A stretch of DNA of 64,000 bases. It comes from Campylobacterales bacterium (GTDB lineage Bacteria > Campylobacterota > Campylobacteria > Campylobacterales > Sulfurovaceae). The position numbers and the translations under genes were made by a program. Where the stretch lies: NCBI GenBank assembly GCA_014763885.1, contig JACXUO010000005.1:1-64000 (forward strand), read 5' to 3'. This document shows positions 1-9,678 of this stretch, piece by piece. The first letter of the stretch is position 1; each line of letters starts with the position of its first letter. The notes below the pieces were generated by a model. That model searched no databases and was not told where the DNA came from. It saw only the letters and a program-made list of their open reading frames with translations.

Positions 1-27
1 CAAAGAGTGTGAATTTAGGTTCAATAA

Positions 28-82
28 TAGAGGTGAAGATTTATACAAATTATTGTTAAAAATCTTCAGAAAAGAACCTCTA
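28..82 (-). terminator. Nested stem-loop after the transglutaminase-like gene
   Basis: Outer arms TAGAGGT (28-34) and ACCTCTA (76-82) enclose inner arms GAAGATTT (35-42) and AAATCTTC (60-67). It begins 8 bases past the stop codon of the minus-strand gene at 90-548. There is no clear U-tract, so it may be a transcript-end or processing hairpin rather than a classical intrinsic terminator. Confidence 0.4.
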
Positions 83-89
83 AACTAGT

Positions 90-548
90 CTAGCCCCTTC
101 CTTTTTTATCAGTGATGTGCAGATCTTCCAGGGGCGTGATCACAAAGATGTGTTTGGGGACCAATACAAAGTAGTAGGCCTCTTTTCCTAAAGCATGAAG
201 CAGGGAGATCAGAAGATTGCTTTTGTCGTCACAGTCACCGTAGCCGTTGGCTATCGTCTGCATCGGTTTCTGCGCCCTGAAGTTGTTGATCTTGTAGGGG
301 ATCGCTGTCACATAGTCAAGCAGCCGCTGCACCTCACAGAGCTCACTCTGACACCCCTCGACCAACGCTTTAGCCTTCTGCCGGATAGAGGGAGAGGTGC
401 TCACACAGTTGGTATAGATCCCCTCCCCCGTACCGATCTGCCGTTTCTCTGAGATCATTGCTGCCTTGGCTACGATATAGACAAAAGCCATGGCAGCTAG
501 CACGATGACAAGAAGTGAAAAGTTTCTGGATTTGATTGATTGTGACAT
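90..548 (-). CDS. Transglutaminase-like cysteine protease-fold protein, membrane anchored
   Basis: This is a 152-residue protein. Residues about 10-28 form one hydrophobic N-terminal segment (signal anchor), so the rest probably faces the periplasm. The core carries the transglutaminase-like signature: GYGDCDDKSNLLISLLHALG supplies the nucleophilic Cys and helix, and PKHIFVITP supplies the catalytic His. It is short for the superfamily, little more than the catalytic core. The substrate cannot be read from sequence; family members cleave or crosslink proteins. The ATG at 548 is the only sensible start. It is the last gene of a minus-strand run and lies about 140 bp after guaA. The gap (549-687) holds only a small hairpin with arms CTTGCT (629-634) and AGCAAG (638-643). 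Confidence 0.7.
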   Translation of the reverse strand: MSQSIKSRNFSLLVIVLAAMAFVYIVAKAAMISEKRQIGTGEGIYTNCVSTSPSIRQKAKALVEGCQSELCEVQRLLDYVTAIPYKINNFRAQKPMQTIANGYGDCDDKSNLLISLLHALGKEAYYFVLVPKHIFVITPLEDLHITDKKGRG

Positions 549-687
549 AAGCGTATTTTAGCAAAAAAGACGAAGGTAAATTGAGTTTCTTTTCGGTTGG
601 TGTTAGATTTGAGGGTGTTGCGAAGGAGCTTGCTGGTAGCAAGTGACTGAGCAAACTCCCTCGAAGATGATATCAAATGAGAAGAAA

Positions 688-2229
688 TTATTCCCACTCT
701 ATTGTTGCGGGTGGCTTGGATGAGATATCATAGACCACACGGTTGATCCCGTCGATCTCATTGATGATTCTTCGACTCATTCCTTCGAGTATATCATGCG
801 GTATATGTGCGAATGTCGCTGTCATACCGTCTACTGACTCTACCATACGGATACATACAGTGTTATCATAGGTTCTGTTATCCCCCATGACACCGACAGA
901 CTGGACATTGAGAAGTACGGTAAATGCCTGCCATACTTTATCGTAGTAACCTGTAGCTTTGAGCTCTTCCTGCATGATCGCATCAGACTCTCTAAGCAGT
1001 CTCAATGCCTCTTCGTTTACCTCGCCCATGACACGGATCGCAAGTCCCGGTCCAGGGAAAGGGTGGCGTCCGATCATATCTTTTGGCAGACCAAGTTCAA
1101 GTCCGAGTTTTCTCACTTCATCTTTAAAGATCTCACGAAGCGGTTCTACCAGTTCGAAGGTCATCCAGTCAGGCAGTCCCCCTACATTGTGGTGAGACTT
1201 GATCGTCTTGGATGGACCTTTCACTGATACAGACTCGATCACATCGGTGTAGAGTGTTCCCTGAGCGAGGAAGCTTACATCCGTATGCTTGGATGCCTCT
1301 TTGTCAAATACCTCGATAAACTTTTCACCGATAGCCTTACGTTTGGTTTCAGGATCTGTTACACCGGCAAGCGCTGACATAAACTCCTCTTTTGCATCAA
1401 TCGTGATGAGATCGATATCAAGCAGTTTGAACATATTTTGTACCTGCTCTGCCTCATCTTTACGCAGAAGCCCCTGATCGACAAAGACACAGACAAGCTG
1501 CTCTTTGGGGAGTGCTTCGTGAAGGAGTGCAGCCACGACTGAGCTGTCAACACCTCCGCTCACGCCGCAAAGTACTTTTCTGTCACCCACCTGCTTGCGG
1601 ATATCTTCGATCTTCTCTTTGGCAAATGAGCCCATATTCCATGTGCTGTCACACCCGCAGATATACTTGGCAAAGTTCTTGAGCATATGTGTACCCTCTA
1701 CCGAGTGGTGTACTTCGGGGTGGTACTGGAATGCATAAATATTTCTGCTCTCATCGGCAATTGCAGCGAAGGGAGAGTTCTCGCTTGTACCGATGACTTT
1801 GAATCCTTCCGGAATGCGCTCCGCTTTGTCACCGTGGCTCATCCATACGATCTCATTGTCACTGACGCCATTGAAGATCGGAGACTCATCTTCGATTTTA
1901 AGTCTTGCTTTTCCATACTCGTGATGGTCAGCAGCTACCACTTCACCGCCGAAGTGCTGGGTGATCAACTGCATCCCGTAACAGATACCAAGAATAGGCA
2001 GCCCCAGGCTCCAGATACCGTCATCCGGTTTGTAGGCATCTTCCGCATAGACAGAGGCAGGTCCTCCCGAAAGGATGATCCCCTGCGGTTTGCGCGCTTT
2101 GATCTCTTCGATACTTTCATGGTATGGTACCACCTCTGTGTAGACACCTGACTCTCTAAGTTTTCTCGCGATTAGCTGCGTATACTGCGAACCAAAATCG
2201 AGTACGACGATAGGTACTTCTTTTTTCAT
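688..2229 (-). CDS. guaA: GMP synthase (glutamine-hydrolysing)
   Basis: GuaA converts XMP, ATP and glutamine to GMP in the cytoplasm, the last step of guanine nucleotide synthesis. The class I glutamine amidotransferase domain is N-terminal (nucleophile in GICYGMQ; His-Glu in [10 protein letters not shown]). The ATP pyrophosphatase domain follows, with the PP-loop [10 protein letters not shown]. The dimerisation domain ends in the typical KPPATIEWE. Length of 513 residues is normal. The longer frame opens with TTG at 2232, but the ATG at 2229 follows AAGGAA at a 7-base gap and gives the usual [15 protein letters not shown] start. It is transcribed leftward, with a possible -10 (TAAAAT) in the 120-bp gap upstream. 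Confidence 0.97.
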   Translation of the reverse strand: MKKEVPIVVLDFGSQYTQLIARKLRESGVYTEVVPYHESIEEIKARKPQGIILSGGPASVYAEDAYKPDDGIWSLGLPILGICYGMQLITQHFGGEVVAADHHEYGKARLKIEDESPIFNGVSDNEIVWMSHGDKAERIPEGFKVIGTSENSPFAAIADESRNIYAFQYHPEVHHSVEGTHMLKNFAKYICGCDSTWNMGSFAKEKIEDIRKQVGDRKVLCGVSGGVDSSVVAALLHEALPKEQLVCVFVDQGLLRKDEAEQVQNMFKLLDIDLITIDAKEEFMSALAGVTDPETKRKAIGEKFIEVFDKEASKHTDVSFLAQGTLYTDVIESVSVKGPSKTIKSHHNVGGLPDWMTFELVEPLREIFKDEVRKLGLELGLPKDMIGRHPFPGPGLAIRVMGEVNEEALRLLRESDAIMQEELKATGYYDKVWQAFTVLLNVQSVGVMGDNRTYDNTVCIRMVESVDGMTATFAHIPHDILEGMSRRIINEIDGINRVVYDISSKPPATIEWE

Positions 2230-2322
2230 CAATGCATTCCTTAAAAGTTTCGTAGTGGAATTTTACACAAAAAAGGTATAGAAGAGTCTGAAAGCAAAAA
2301 AGAGTTCAAAGATGAGGAATGG

Positions 2323-2346
2323 CTTTCAGGCATTGCTGCCTGAAAG
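2323..2346. terminator. 10-bp perfect hairpin between nhaD and guaA
   Basis: Arms CTTTCAGGCA (2323-2332) and TGCCTGAAAG (2337-2346) enclose a TTGC loop, just after the nhaD stop on the minus strand. No T-run follows, so intrinsic termination is likely but not certain. Confidence 0.5.
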
Positions 2347-2355
2347 GAAAGAAAA

Positions 2356-3708
2356 TCAATGTAAGTGAAGTACCTGGAACTGTAGATACCATACCGCTAC
2401 GGAGACGATATAGCCGACAAGTACTGTCCATGCCAGCTTCATATGGGAAGCGAAGGTATAGATACCGTGTAGTTTCCCCATCACCCCTACTCCGGCTGCC
2501 GAACCGAAGCTGATCAGCGATCCCCCTACTCCGGCAGTCAGCGTCACCAGCATCCACTGTGCATGTCCTGCCATCTCTGTGCCCATGTCAGGGTTAGCCT
2601 TCAATACCGCCGACATCAAGGGTACATTATCTACCACTGCAGAGAGGAACCCTACACCGATATTGACCGCTGTCGGACCAAACTGTGAATAGAGTGCCGT
2701 GAAGTACTCAAGGAAACCAAGAAAATGGAGACCTCCGACCGCAGCCAGGATACCGAAGAAGAAGAGCAGCGTATCATTCTCGATCTTTGCGATAAACGAG
2801 AAGACGTTGGGCGGAGGACACTCGATCCCTTCACTGTCATATCTCACCTCTCTTTTCATCCCATAGACATAGAGTTTCAATATCGCAAGACCGAACATCA
2901 TCCCCCACATTGCAGGAAGGTGGAATACCTGATGAGAGATCACTGCAGATGCAATCGTCAAGGCAAAAAGCCCCATGATCGCTTTTCCACCCGGAGCGAT
3001 CGTTACGGCCTGCTCATCGCTGTGAAACGGCGGCATACCATCCGGAACAAAACGGCTGAGTAAAAATGCCGTTACCATCCATCCCAGAATGGAAGCAGGG
3101 AAAAGATAAAGGAAGTCTACAAAATCACCTTTGCCATCCACCCATACCATCAGTGTCGTGATATCACCGAAGGGCGACCATGCACCCCCTGCATTGGCAG
3201 CCACAACGATATTGATCGCAGAGGGTACCAGAAACTCTTTGTTTCTCGGATCAATCGTGATCAATACGGTGGAGAGGATCAAAGCGGTTGTCAGGTTGTC
3301 CGCGATGGGAGAGATAAAGAATGCCAACAAACCCGTCGTCCAGAAGAGTCTTCTGTATCCGTATCCCCTGGAGACAAGATTGTAACGCAGTGTCGAAAAA
3401 ACCTGGCGGTCTATCATCGCCTCGATATAGGTCATCGCAACATAGAGGAAGAAGAAGATCCCCGCGATCTCGACGATCAGTATTTCGATCTCATAGTGAA
3501 GATGTGCCCCATCCAGTCCGTTGATCGCATAGTATAACCCAATCAGGACAAAAATAAACGTACCAGCAAAGAGTGCCGGTTTTGCCTTGTTGATCTGATA
3601 CTTGTCTTCTGCCGCGATAAAGTAGTACCCTACGATAAAAATGATCAGGGAAGCGATCCCCACCCATGTTGTTGTCAAATCCATTTGCATTGCTGCTTCA
3701 GCTGCCAT
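2356..3708 (-). CDS. nhaD: Sodium:proton antiporter, NhaD type
   Basis: This is an integral inner-membrane ion transporter of the IT superfamily, about 450 residues with 10-12 hydrophobic segments. Typical NhaD stretches are visible: ISPIADNLTTALILSTVL, NIVVAANAGGAWSPFGDITT and FLSAVVDNVPLMSAVLKANP, which are the two hairpin regions bearing the Asn/Asp/Thr ion site. It exchanges Na+ (or Li+) for H+ for pH and salt balance, in keeping with a marine or vent organism (inference). The frame is open to 3759, but the ATG at 3708 has AGGAG at a 5-base gap, better placed than the AAGGA two bases before the upstream ATG. It lies downstream of nadB on the same strand and may be co-transcribed. Confidence 0.93.
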   Translation of the reverse strand: MAAEAAMQMDLTTTWVGIASLIIFIVGYYFIAAEDKYQINKAKPALFAGTFIFVLIGLYYAINGLDGAHLHYEIEILIVEIAGIFFFLYVAMTYIEAMIDRQVFSTLRYNLVSRGYGYRRLFWTTGLLAFFISPIADNLTTALILSTVLITIDPRNKEFLVPSAINIVVAANAGGAWSPFGDITTLMVWVDGKGDFVDFLYLFPASILGWMVTAFLLSRFVPDGMPPFHSDEQAVTIAPGGKAIMGLFALTIASAVISHQVFHLPAMWGMMFGLAILKLYVYGMKREVRYDSEGIECPPPNVFSFIAKIENDTLLFFFGILAAVGGLHFLGFLEYFTALYSQFGPTAVNIGVGFLSAVVDNVPLMSAVLKANPDMGTEMAGHAQWMLVTLTAGVGGSLISFGSAAGVGVMGKLHGIYTFASHMKLAWTVLVGYIVSVAVWYLQFQVLHLH

Positions 3709-3769
3709 ATCTGCTCCTAGTGTAATTTCCTGACCATCTTCATAAACGAATCGATACATAGTCCTTCTC

Positions 3770-5221
3770 TCAGGACTCTATATAGTGTGATCCCAGGGAC
3801 TCTTTGCGCGCCAATGCCGCCTCAACGATCGCCGAAGCAGTATTAAGCCTCAAACGCAAAAGCCGTCCAATCTCCCTGTTTTTCATATCATAGATGAGAT
3901 TTTTTGCTTCATGAAGTCCTTCTTTGGTCCTGATAATGCCGACATCCTCCCACATAATTTTACGTAGTTGGTGTTTGTATTTTTTGTCATTATCTTTGTG
4001 CAGAATGTTACCGTAATCTTTATCAAAGAGAGGTGTCTGCACCGCTCTCTTCTCTTTGGAGAGGAGATGTTCTACCGCCCTTTTGGCAAATACAACCCCT
4101 TCAAGCAGCGAGTTTGACGCCAGACGGTTGGCCCCGTGCACACCGGTTCTGGCAGCCTCGCCGATCGCATAGAGTCCCTCCATTCCCTCTATGCAGCCGT
4201 TGATGTCGGTCTTGATACCGCCGTTGGAGTAGTGAAATGCCGGTGAGATCGAGATGCGGTCGCGAGGGAACCTATAGCCCAGTGCGCCAAAGGTCTGCGT
4301 AATGTTCGGGAAACGCTTGGCAAACCACTTCTCCTCAAACATCGAAAAATCAAGATAGACCTTTTCTCCGGTTTTGCGCTTATAGTCGAAGATGCCCCGT
4401 GCCACGATATCCCGGCTTGCCAACTCTCCCCGCTCATCGTAATCAAACAAAAAGCGGTTTCCCTTCTCCCCGACCACATGGGCCCCTTCTCCGCGCAATG
4501 CTTCAGTCAGCAGCAGTTTTCTGGCATACGGGGTTTCCACATAGACGGTCGGGTGAAACTGCATGAACTCCATATCGGCAAGCTCTATCCCTTTTTCAAC
4601 ACAGATACCGTGGATATCCGCGCTTACCGTGCGGGAGTTGGTATTGTACGCATAGAGCGACCCTACACCCCCAGAAGCGATGATCACATCATCCGCATAG
4701 ATCGTGGTAGGCTGATAGTTCACCGTCGCCTTCGCGCCATAGCATCTGCCGTTTGCTATCAACAGGTCATACACCAGTGTATTTCTCTGCAGCATGTGCT
4801 TATTTTGCACCATCATAAAGTAGTGCAGATAACGGCCTGTCGCATCGCCGCCTGCATGGATGATACGCTCGGTAGAGTGTGCAGCCTCTTTGGTATAGAG
4901 GAGATTGCCGCTGGGACCGGTATCAAACTTCATCCCTCTGCTGACCAGGTCGGGAGTAGTCTCGAGGGAAGTACGCGAAAGGATCTCCACCGCTTCCTTG
5001 TCGTTATGGTATGCACCTGCTGCCATAGTATCTTGAACATGCAGCGGTATATCCGCCTCATTGAGCGCGGTGGTCATCCCTCCCTGAGCATAAAATGTAT
5101 TGCACTCCCAGGGGATATCCTTGCAGACCACCAGTACTTTTTTGGACTCAGGAAGGTTCATCGCTGCATAGAGGCCTGCGATCCCCGCTCCGATAATCAA
5201 TACATCATACTTCTCAGGCAT
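3770..5221 (-). CDS. nadB: L-aspartate oxidase
   Basis: NadB oxidises L-aspartate to iminoaspartate with FAD, the first step of de novo NAD synthesis. The N-terminal dinucleotide-binding motif is GAGIAGLYAA. Fumarate-reductase/aspartate-oxidase family blocks follow, such as ALRGEGAHVVGEKGNRFL and SRDIVARGI, with the active-site Arg region. The C-terminal helical domain ends near ALARKESLGSHYIES. At 483 residues it is slightly shorter than E. coli NadB (540). The start is placed at the ATG 5221, preceded by GGAG at a 7-base gap; the basic 12-residue extension in the open frame (MCLIRRRKRRRV) looks like untranslated leader. It diverges from the DUF721 gene. Confidence 0.94.
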   Translation of the reverse strand: MPEKYDVLIIGAGIAGLYAAMNLPESKKVLVVCKDIPWECNTFYAQGGMTTALNEADIPLHVQDTMAAGAYHNDKEAVEILSRTSLETTPDLVSRGMKFDTGPSGNLLYTKEAAHSTERIIHAGGDATGRYLHYFMMVQNKHMLQRNTLVYDLLIANGRCYGAKATVNYQPTTIYADDVIIASGGVGSLYAYNTNSRTVSADIHGICVEKGIELADMEFMQFHPTVYVETPYARKLLLTEALRGEGAHVVGEKGNRFLFDYDERGELASRDIVARGIFDYKRKTGEKVYLDFSMFEEKWFAKRFPNITQTFGALGYRFPRDRISISPAFHYSNGGIKTDINGCIEGMEGLYAIGEAARTGVHGANRLASNSLLEGVVFAKRAVEHLLSKEKRAVQTPLFDKDYGNILHKDNDKKYKHQLRKIMWEDVGIIRTKEGLHEAKNLIYDMKNREIGRLLRLRLNTASAIVEAALARKESLGSHYIES

Positions 5222-5312
5222 TACTCTTCTCCGTTTTCTCCGTCTGATCAGGCACATAAACAGGATCGGTTTTGTGACCGCATCCTGTCAATACTATACA
5301 GCAAAGAGATGT

Positions 5313-5318
5313 TATAAT
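5313..5318 (+). promoter_or_regulatory. -10 promoter element (TATAAT) for the DUF721 gene
   Basis: A perfect TATAAT lies 7 bases before the ATG at 5325, with no clear -35 box, as is common in Campylobacterota. The spacing implies a very short or absent 5' leader. Confidence 0.45.
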
Positions 5319-5324
5319 CACGCC

Positions 5325-5771
5325 ATGAAAAGCGCGTATACAATTTTGTCTCATCTTCAAGGACAACCCCAATTTAGATATTTAAAGCGACATGAGTGCT
5401 ACCAAAAGTATATCAGACTTTTGGGTGAAAAGTACCAAAAGGCGATCGCATTCGTCTATATCAAACAGAATACGCTTTTTGTTGCCGTAACGCACCCCGG
5501 CTTTAAAATGGAGCTCAATTATAATAAAGAAGTGTTGAAAGATATTTTATCCCGCTTTGCACTGAGTGAGAAAAATTGTAGCATGTTACAAGCTGACAAG
5601 GTTGTCATCTTTCATTCGAAGTATCACAAGGTACCTGCCCACACAGAAGAGTCATCCACTGTTCCCCATTATTATGAACTGGCAGAGGGAGAATTCGAAG
5701 TCTGTACCGAGAATGCAAAACTCCAGGAAAAGTTCGAAGCGATCAAAAAGAACATAAAGAAAAACCGGTGA
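5325..5771 (+). CDS. DUF721 (DciA-like) family protein
   Basis: This is a 148-residue cytoplasmic protein. Its N-terminal half (about 1-90) matches the DUF721 pattern seen in Campylobacterota: a helix, then a strand-rich part with IAFVYIKQNTLFVAVTHPGFKMELNY. The C-terminus is charged and lysine-rich. DUF721 includes DciA, which helps load the replicative helicase DnaB in many bacteria; whether this protein does so is inference. The ATG at 5325 is used because the upstream in-frame ATG (5274) lies inside the promoter and divergent leader. It is followed after about 100 bp by uvrC on the same strand. Confidence 0.65.
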   Translation: MKSAYTILSHLQGQPQFRYLKRHECYQKYIRLLGEKYQKAIAFVYIKQNTLFVAVTHPGFKMELNYNKEVLKDILSRFALSEKNCSMLQADKVVIFHSKYHKVPAHTEESSTVPHYYELAEGEFEVCTENAKLQEKFEAIKKNIKKNR

Positions 5772-5838
5772 AATCCTTTTGTAAACGTAAACATAAGGGT
5801 TTCACTCTTGCCGACAGGCAAAGCTTGAGTGAGGGGGA

Positions 5839-5865
5839 TTTTCACTGGGCTTTGCGCAGTGAAAA
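5839..5865 (+). promoter_or_regulatory. Hairpin abutting the uvrC ribosome binding site
   Basis: Arms TTTTCACTG (5839-5847) and CAGTGAAAA (5857-5865) have an inner GC/GC pair and end exactly at the GGAGA Shine-Dalgarno of uvrC (5866-5870). A second, smaller inverted repeat (TTGCC/GGCAA) lies just upstream near 5808-5821. It may insulate or tune uvrC translation. Confidence 0.4.
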
Positions 5866-5877
5866 GGAGATTTTCAA

Positions 5878-7680
5878 ATGAAAGAGACGATACAGAACCT
5901 TCCTGACTCGCCCGGAGTCTACCAGTACTTTGACAAAAGAGGCAAGCTCCTTTATGTAGGAAAGGCCAAAAGCCTGAAAAACCGGGTGAAAAGCTACTGG
6001 AGGTTTACGCCCCTTTTCAGGCCAAATCCCGATCAGTCCGGCCGTATTGTGATGATGCTCGGCGAGGCGGTAAAACTTGAATATATCGTGGTAGAGAGCG
6101 AAGAGGATGCACTGATCCTGGAAAATTCGCTGATCAAACAGCTCAAACCCAAGTTCAATATCCTCCTTCGCGATGACAAGACCTACCCCTATATCTATAT
6201 CGACGAATCGGCCGACTACCCCCGTTTTGAGATCACAAGAAAGGTGGTCAAAGGCAAAAAGATCACCTATTACGGCCCCTTCCCTTCGGGCGGAAGGGCA
6301 CTGCTGGATGCGATCTATGAGGTCTATCCGCTTGTACAGAAAAAATCATGCCTCAAAGAGGGAAAAACCTGCCTCTTCTACCAGATCAAGAAGTGTCTGG
6401 GGCCCTGTGAAGGCAAAATTACCCCGGAGGAGTACGCAAAGCTCATCAGCGAGGTAAAAACCTCCATTACCAAACGCAAGAAACTGCTGGATACCCTCAC
6501 AGAGAAGATGACCGGTCTGGCGATGAGTGAGCGTTTTGAGGAAGCGGCCAAAATGAGAGATATGATCCACTCCATCTCTGCCCTTACCCTCACTTCGAAT
6601 ATTGATATCGCAAACCGTGTTGATCTGGATATCTTTGCGATCAAAAACGGTGATGAGAGAGGCGTGATCGTCAAGCTTTTCATGCGGGAGGGAAAAGTGA
6701 TCTCCTCCTCGCACAGCTACTTCAGGCACACCCATATCTATGATGAGAACGAGGCATACAAACAGGCACTGATGGAGTTCTACTCCGCTGATGTGCCGCA
6801 TATCAGCAGGCAGATTCTAACCGCCCACCCGTTTGAAGATGCGGAGCAGGTCGCTCAGACGCTCTCGAAACGTTTCGGACAAAAGATCGAGATCATCACC
6901 CCGCAAAAAGGCCCCAAGAAAAAGCTCATCGAACTTGCGCTGCAAAACTGCGAGGAGCTTCTAAGAAAGCCCAAAGAGAAAAATATTATCGAACAGAGGG
7001 TAGCTGACCTCCTCGATCTTTCAGCGATCCCCTACCGGGTAGAGACATTTGACAACTCACATATGATGGGCGCTGCAACTGTCGGCGGCATGGTCGTCTG
7101 GGATGAAGGAGCGTGGGATAAGAAGAGCTACCGGCGATATGAACTCCATTCAAAAGATGAATACGGCCAGATGAAAGAACTCTTAAGCCGTCGCATCGAA
7201 AAATTTACCGAGGAGCCTGCCCCTGACCTCTGGATCCTGGATGGCGGCCAGGCCAATCTCAACCTTGCCAAAAAACTCCTGAAGGAAGCGGGGGTCAACC
7301 TTGATGTCATTGCCATCGCCAAGGAGAAGCTTGATGCGAAAGCGCACCGTGCCAAAGGGGCAGCCAAAGACCTGCTCTATACAGACAACGGCATCATCGA
7401 GCTTCAAAGCAGTGACGAACGTCTGCACTGGGTACAGAGGCAGAGAGATGAAGCACACCGTTATGCCATCACCTACCATCAGAATAAAAAGCGCAAAGAG
7501 GATACTCAAGTCTCACTGCTGAACCAAAAAGGGATAGGGAAAGCGACGATCAAAAAGCTCATTGACTATTTCGGTACATTTGAGGCGATCCACAATGCTT
7601 CCTTTGAGGAACTCGCCAGGGTCACCAATCAAAAAGTAGCGCAAATCATTCACGCCCATCAAAAGATGGATGAGTATTAA
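5878..7680 (+). CDS. uvrC: UvrABC excinuclease subunit C
   Basis: UvrC makes both incisions around a DNA lesion bound by UvrA/UvrB in nucleotide excision repair. Domain order is the GIY-YIG nuclease at the N-terminus (PGVYQYFDKRGKLLYVGKAKSLKNRV), a Cys-rich patch (KKCLGPCEGKI), a UVR/UvrB-binding motif near residues 200-235 (FEEAAKMRDMI), the RNase H-like C-terminal nuclease (VETFDNSHMMGAATVGGMVV; LWILDGGQANL) and a C-terminal helix-hairpin-helix pair (LLNQKGIGKATIKKLIDYFG). The 600-residue length is normal. The start ATG has AAAAGGAGA at a good distance. Confidence 0.97.
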   Translation: MKETIQNLPDSPGVYQYFDKRGKLLYVGKAKSLKNRVKSYWRFTPLFRPNPDQSGRIVMMLGEAVKLEYIVVESEEDALILENSLIKQLKPKFNILLRDDKTYPYIYIDESADYPRFEITRKVVKGKKITYYGPFPSGGRALLDAIYEVYPLVQKKSCLKEGKTCLFYQIKKCLGPCEGKITPEEYAKLISEVKTSITKRKKLLDTLTEKMTGLAMSERFEEAAKMRDMIHSISALTLTSNIDIANRVDLDIFAIKNGDERGVIVKLFMREGKVISSSHSYFRHTHIYDENEAYKQALMEFYSADVPHISRQILTAHPFEDAEQVAQTLSKRFGQKIEIITPQKGPKKKLIELALQNCEELLRKPKEKNIIEQRVADLLDLSAIPYRVETFDNSHMMGAATVGGMVVWDEGAWDKKSYRRYELHSKDEYGQMKELLSRRIEKFTEEPAPDLWILDGGQANLNLAKKLLKEAGVNLDVIAIAKEKLDAKAHRAKGAAKDLLYTDNGIIELQSSDERLHWVQRQRDEAHRYAITYHQNKKRKEDTQVSLLNQKGIGKATIKKLIDYFGTFEAIHNASFEELARVTNQKVAQIIHAHQKMDEY

Positions 7681-7778
7681 AAAGAGTTTACCAGTTCTAT
7701 AATTAAACGTTAATCTTAATATTTTTTACTAAAAAAGGCTATTTCAATCCACTTTTAGTTTAATTGTTATAAAGTTTC

Positions 7779-7784
7779 TATAAT
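7779..7784 (+). promoter_or_regulatory. Probable -10 element of the signalling operon
   Basis: TATAAT lies in an AT-rich 185-bp gap between uvrC and the PAS gene, with phased T/A runs upstream instead of a clear -35 box. An 80-base leader would precede the PAS gene start at 7866. Confidence 0.4.
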
Positions 7785-7865
7785 AATTTTTTTCATTTAC
7801 GAGTTGGTAGAGTCTGTAATATTGTAGATAAAAAAATTTTATTTCATCTGAACAAGGAGTAAGAG

Positions 7866-8279
7866 ATGCAAAGACCTGAACCGATTGATGAGGAATTCAA
7901 GTTTGAGCATGGCTTGATTGTCAGCTCTACCGACCTTAAGGGGATTATCACCTATGCAAACAGAAAATTCTGTGAAATTGCCGACTATCCCCGCGGGGAA
8001 CTGATAGGCAAAAATCATAACATTGTAAGACATCCCGATATGCCGAAAGCTGCATTCAAAGAACTCTGGGACACGATCCAAAGCGGCAAGGAGTGGACCG
8101 GTGTCGTAAAAAATCTGCGCAAAGACGGTAAATACTATTGGGTCTATTCGCATATCACTCCGATAGAAAAAGAGGGAGAGATCGTAGGCTATACAGCGGC
8201 AAGAAGACCCGCATCCCAAACCGAGATCAATGAGGTCATCCCCCTCTACAAAGAGTTACTGGAAAAAGAAACAAATTAA
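7866..8279 (+). CDS. Single PAS-domain sensor protein (Aer-like)
   Basis: At 137 residues this is essentially one PAS domain. Recognisable pieces are IVSSTDLKGIITYANRKFCEIADYPRGELIGKNHNIVRHPDMP and the core strand block WTGVVKNLRKDGKYYWVYSHITPI, as in Aer and other redox-sensing PAS proteins that often bind FAD or haem; the ligand here is unknown. There is no transmembrane segment, no HAMP and no output domain, so it must act through partners. It is the first gene of a four-gene operon with an Hpt-type protein, a hybrid kinase and a receiver. The start is well supported by AAGGAG at a 7-base gap. Confidence 0.85.
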   Translation: MQRPEPIDEEFKFEHGLIVSSTDLKGIITYANRKFCEIADYPRGELIGKNHNIVRHPDMPKAAFKELWDTIQSGKEWTGVVKNLRKDGKYYWVYSHITPIEKEGEIVGYTAARRPASQTEINEVIPLYKELLEKETN

Positions 8280-8294
8280 AGGAGTTATTCAGAT

Positions 8295-9668
8295 ATGTAC
8301 TACATCACCAATCAAAATGATCAAGTCGTTGCTGCGGACAAAGCACTACTTGAACTGATAGGGCTTCAAAGTGTTGAAGAGCTGTATCAAAGAGTGATCA
8401 AAGGGGAACTCTCCTTTACCTCTTTAAGTCCGGAAGATCTCGTCATCGTCATTGGTGAAAACGAGGAGGAGCAATATGCATTTCAGCTGGAAAGTTCACC
8501 GCTCTCCAGTATGCTTGGGGAACTGACGCTGAATGTTCTGACCGCTTCGGAACTTCCAGAGGCAGAGGAAAAGGAGAGTACGCCGTCAAGCGATGAGATC
8601 ACTCTCCTGGCGCATGAAGAAGAACCCGCACCAATCATCGAAGCAGAAAAGAGCAGCGGGGAGGAGGATATCATCTCTCTGTTGGATGATGAGCTGTTGT
8701 TCAACGAACCTGTCGAAGAGACCACTGTCAAAGAAATACCTGAAGCAGTGGAAGAGCCCTCTGATTTTGAGCCTATCGCTATTTTGGAGGAGGAGGTTGA
8801 GATACCTTCGCTTGAACCATCTGCCGAAGAGGAGAAAGCTGAAGCAGCCCCTAGTGAAGAGGAAAAGAAAACATCAGCTCCAATCTACCTTGATGTTGCC
8901 AAGGTCAGCGAAACGATCGGGATCACTGCAGAGGAGTACCATCACTTCCTGAATGAATTTATCGATACTGCCATCTCATTGGAGAAAGATCTCAACAGCG
9001 ACAATGATGAAGCGCAATCCTCTGCGATCAAGACCCTGGTACAGCTTTCAGAGGTAATGCATCTTCCTGAGCTTTCAAATGCTGCCAAAGAGATAGAGAA
9101 GGCTTCAGCAGCGGAGCGTGACACACTCGTGGAAAGTTTCTATCATAAACTTGCACGTATCACGACACAAGGTGCTGTATCTGAAGTAGAAAAAGAGGTA
9201 GAACTTCCTTCTGTAGAGCCTGAGCCAAGTATCGAAGAGCACATGATCGCAATGCCTGAAATAGAGATATCTAAAGAGCCCGAAGAGGGGTTGCCGGAAG
9301 GAAGTTTCGGGACAATCGATCTGAGCGATGTAAAACCTATTCACTTTGATTTCCGTCTTGAGGAGGCAGCAGAGGAACTCAGCCTGCCTGTTCAGCTTAT
9401 CGAGGAGTTTGTTCATGACTTTATCGAACAGGCAAGAAGCGAGACAGAAAACATGCTTGAGGCCTACAGACAGGGGAACCTGGACAAGATACAAAAGATC
9501 GGGCACCTGCTGAAAGGAGCTTCAAGCAACCTTCGTATTAACCCGCTTGCGGATACACTCTACGAAATACAGTTCTGTGAGGACAGCAGTAAACTCGAAG
9601 CATTGATCAGAAGCTACTGGGCACACTTCATTGCGTTTGAAAAACAGATGGAATTGATATCTAAATAA
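8295..9668 (+). CDS. Hpt-domain phosphotransfer protein with a second, degenerate Hpt-like repeat
   Basis: This is a 457-residue cytoplasmic protein. Residues 1-90 look PAS-like or receiver-linked (not firmly assigned). About 95-195 is a very acidic, Glu/Pro-rich linker. About 200-290 is helical and resembles an Hpt domain but has Gln where the His should be ([13 protein letters not shown]). About 345-455 is a full Hpt domain with the phosphorylatable His404 in [13 protein letters not shown]. Family knowledge says Hpt domains carry phosphoryl groups between hybrid kinases and receivers, so this is probably the intermediate between the kinase just downstream and the receiver gene at 12849. The internal repeat suggests duplication and loss of one active site. 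Confidence 0.8.
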   Translation: MYYITNQNDQVVAADKALLELIGLQSVEELYQRVIKGELSFTSLSPEDLVIVIGENEEEQYAFQLESSPLSSMLGELTLNVLTASELPEAEEKESTPSSDEITLLAHEEEPAPIIEAEKSSGEEDIISLLDDELLFNEPVEETTVKEIPEAVEEPSDFEPIAILEEEVEIPSLEPSAEEEKAEAAPSEEEKKTSAPIYLDVAKVSETIGITAEEYHHFLNEFIDTAISLEKDLNSDNDEAQSSAIKTLVQLSEVMHLPELSNAAKEIEKASAAERDTLVESFYHKLARITTQGAVSEVEKEVELPSVEPEPSIEEHMIAMPEIEISKEPEEGLPEGSFGTIDLSDVKPIHFDFRLEEAAEELSLPVQLIEEFVHDFIEQARSETENMLEAYRQGNLDKIQKIGHLLKGASSNLRINPLADTLYEIQFCEDSSKLEALIRSYWAHFIAFEKQMELISK

Positions 9669-9678
9669 AGGAAAGAAC

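Noticed and set aside
4478-5317. A 279-codon plus-strand frame
   Set aside because: It lies antisense to nadB, which has clear family motifs; the frame has no ribosome site and no recognisable domain.
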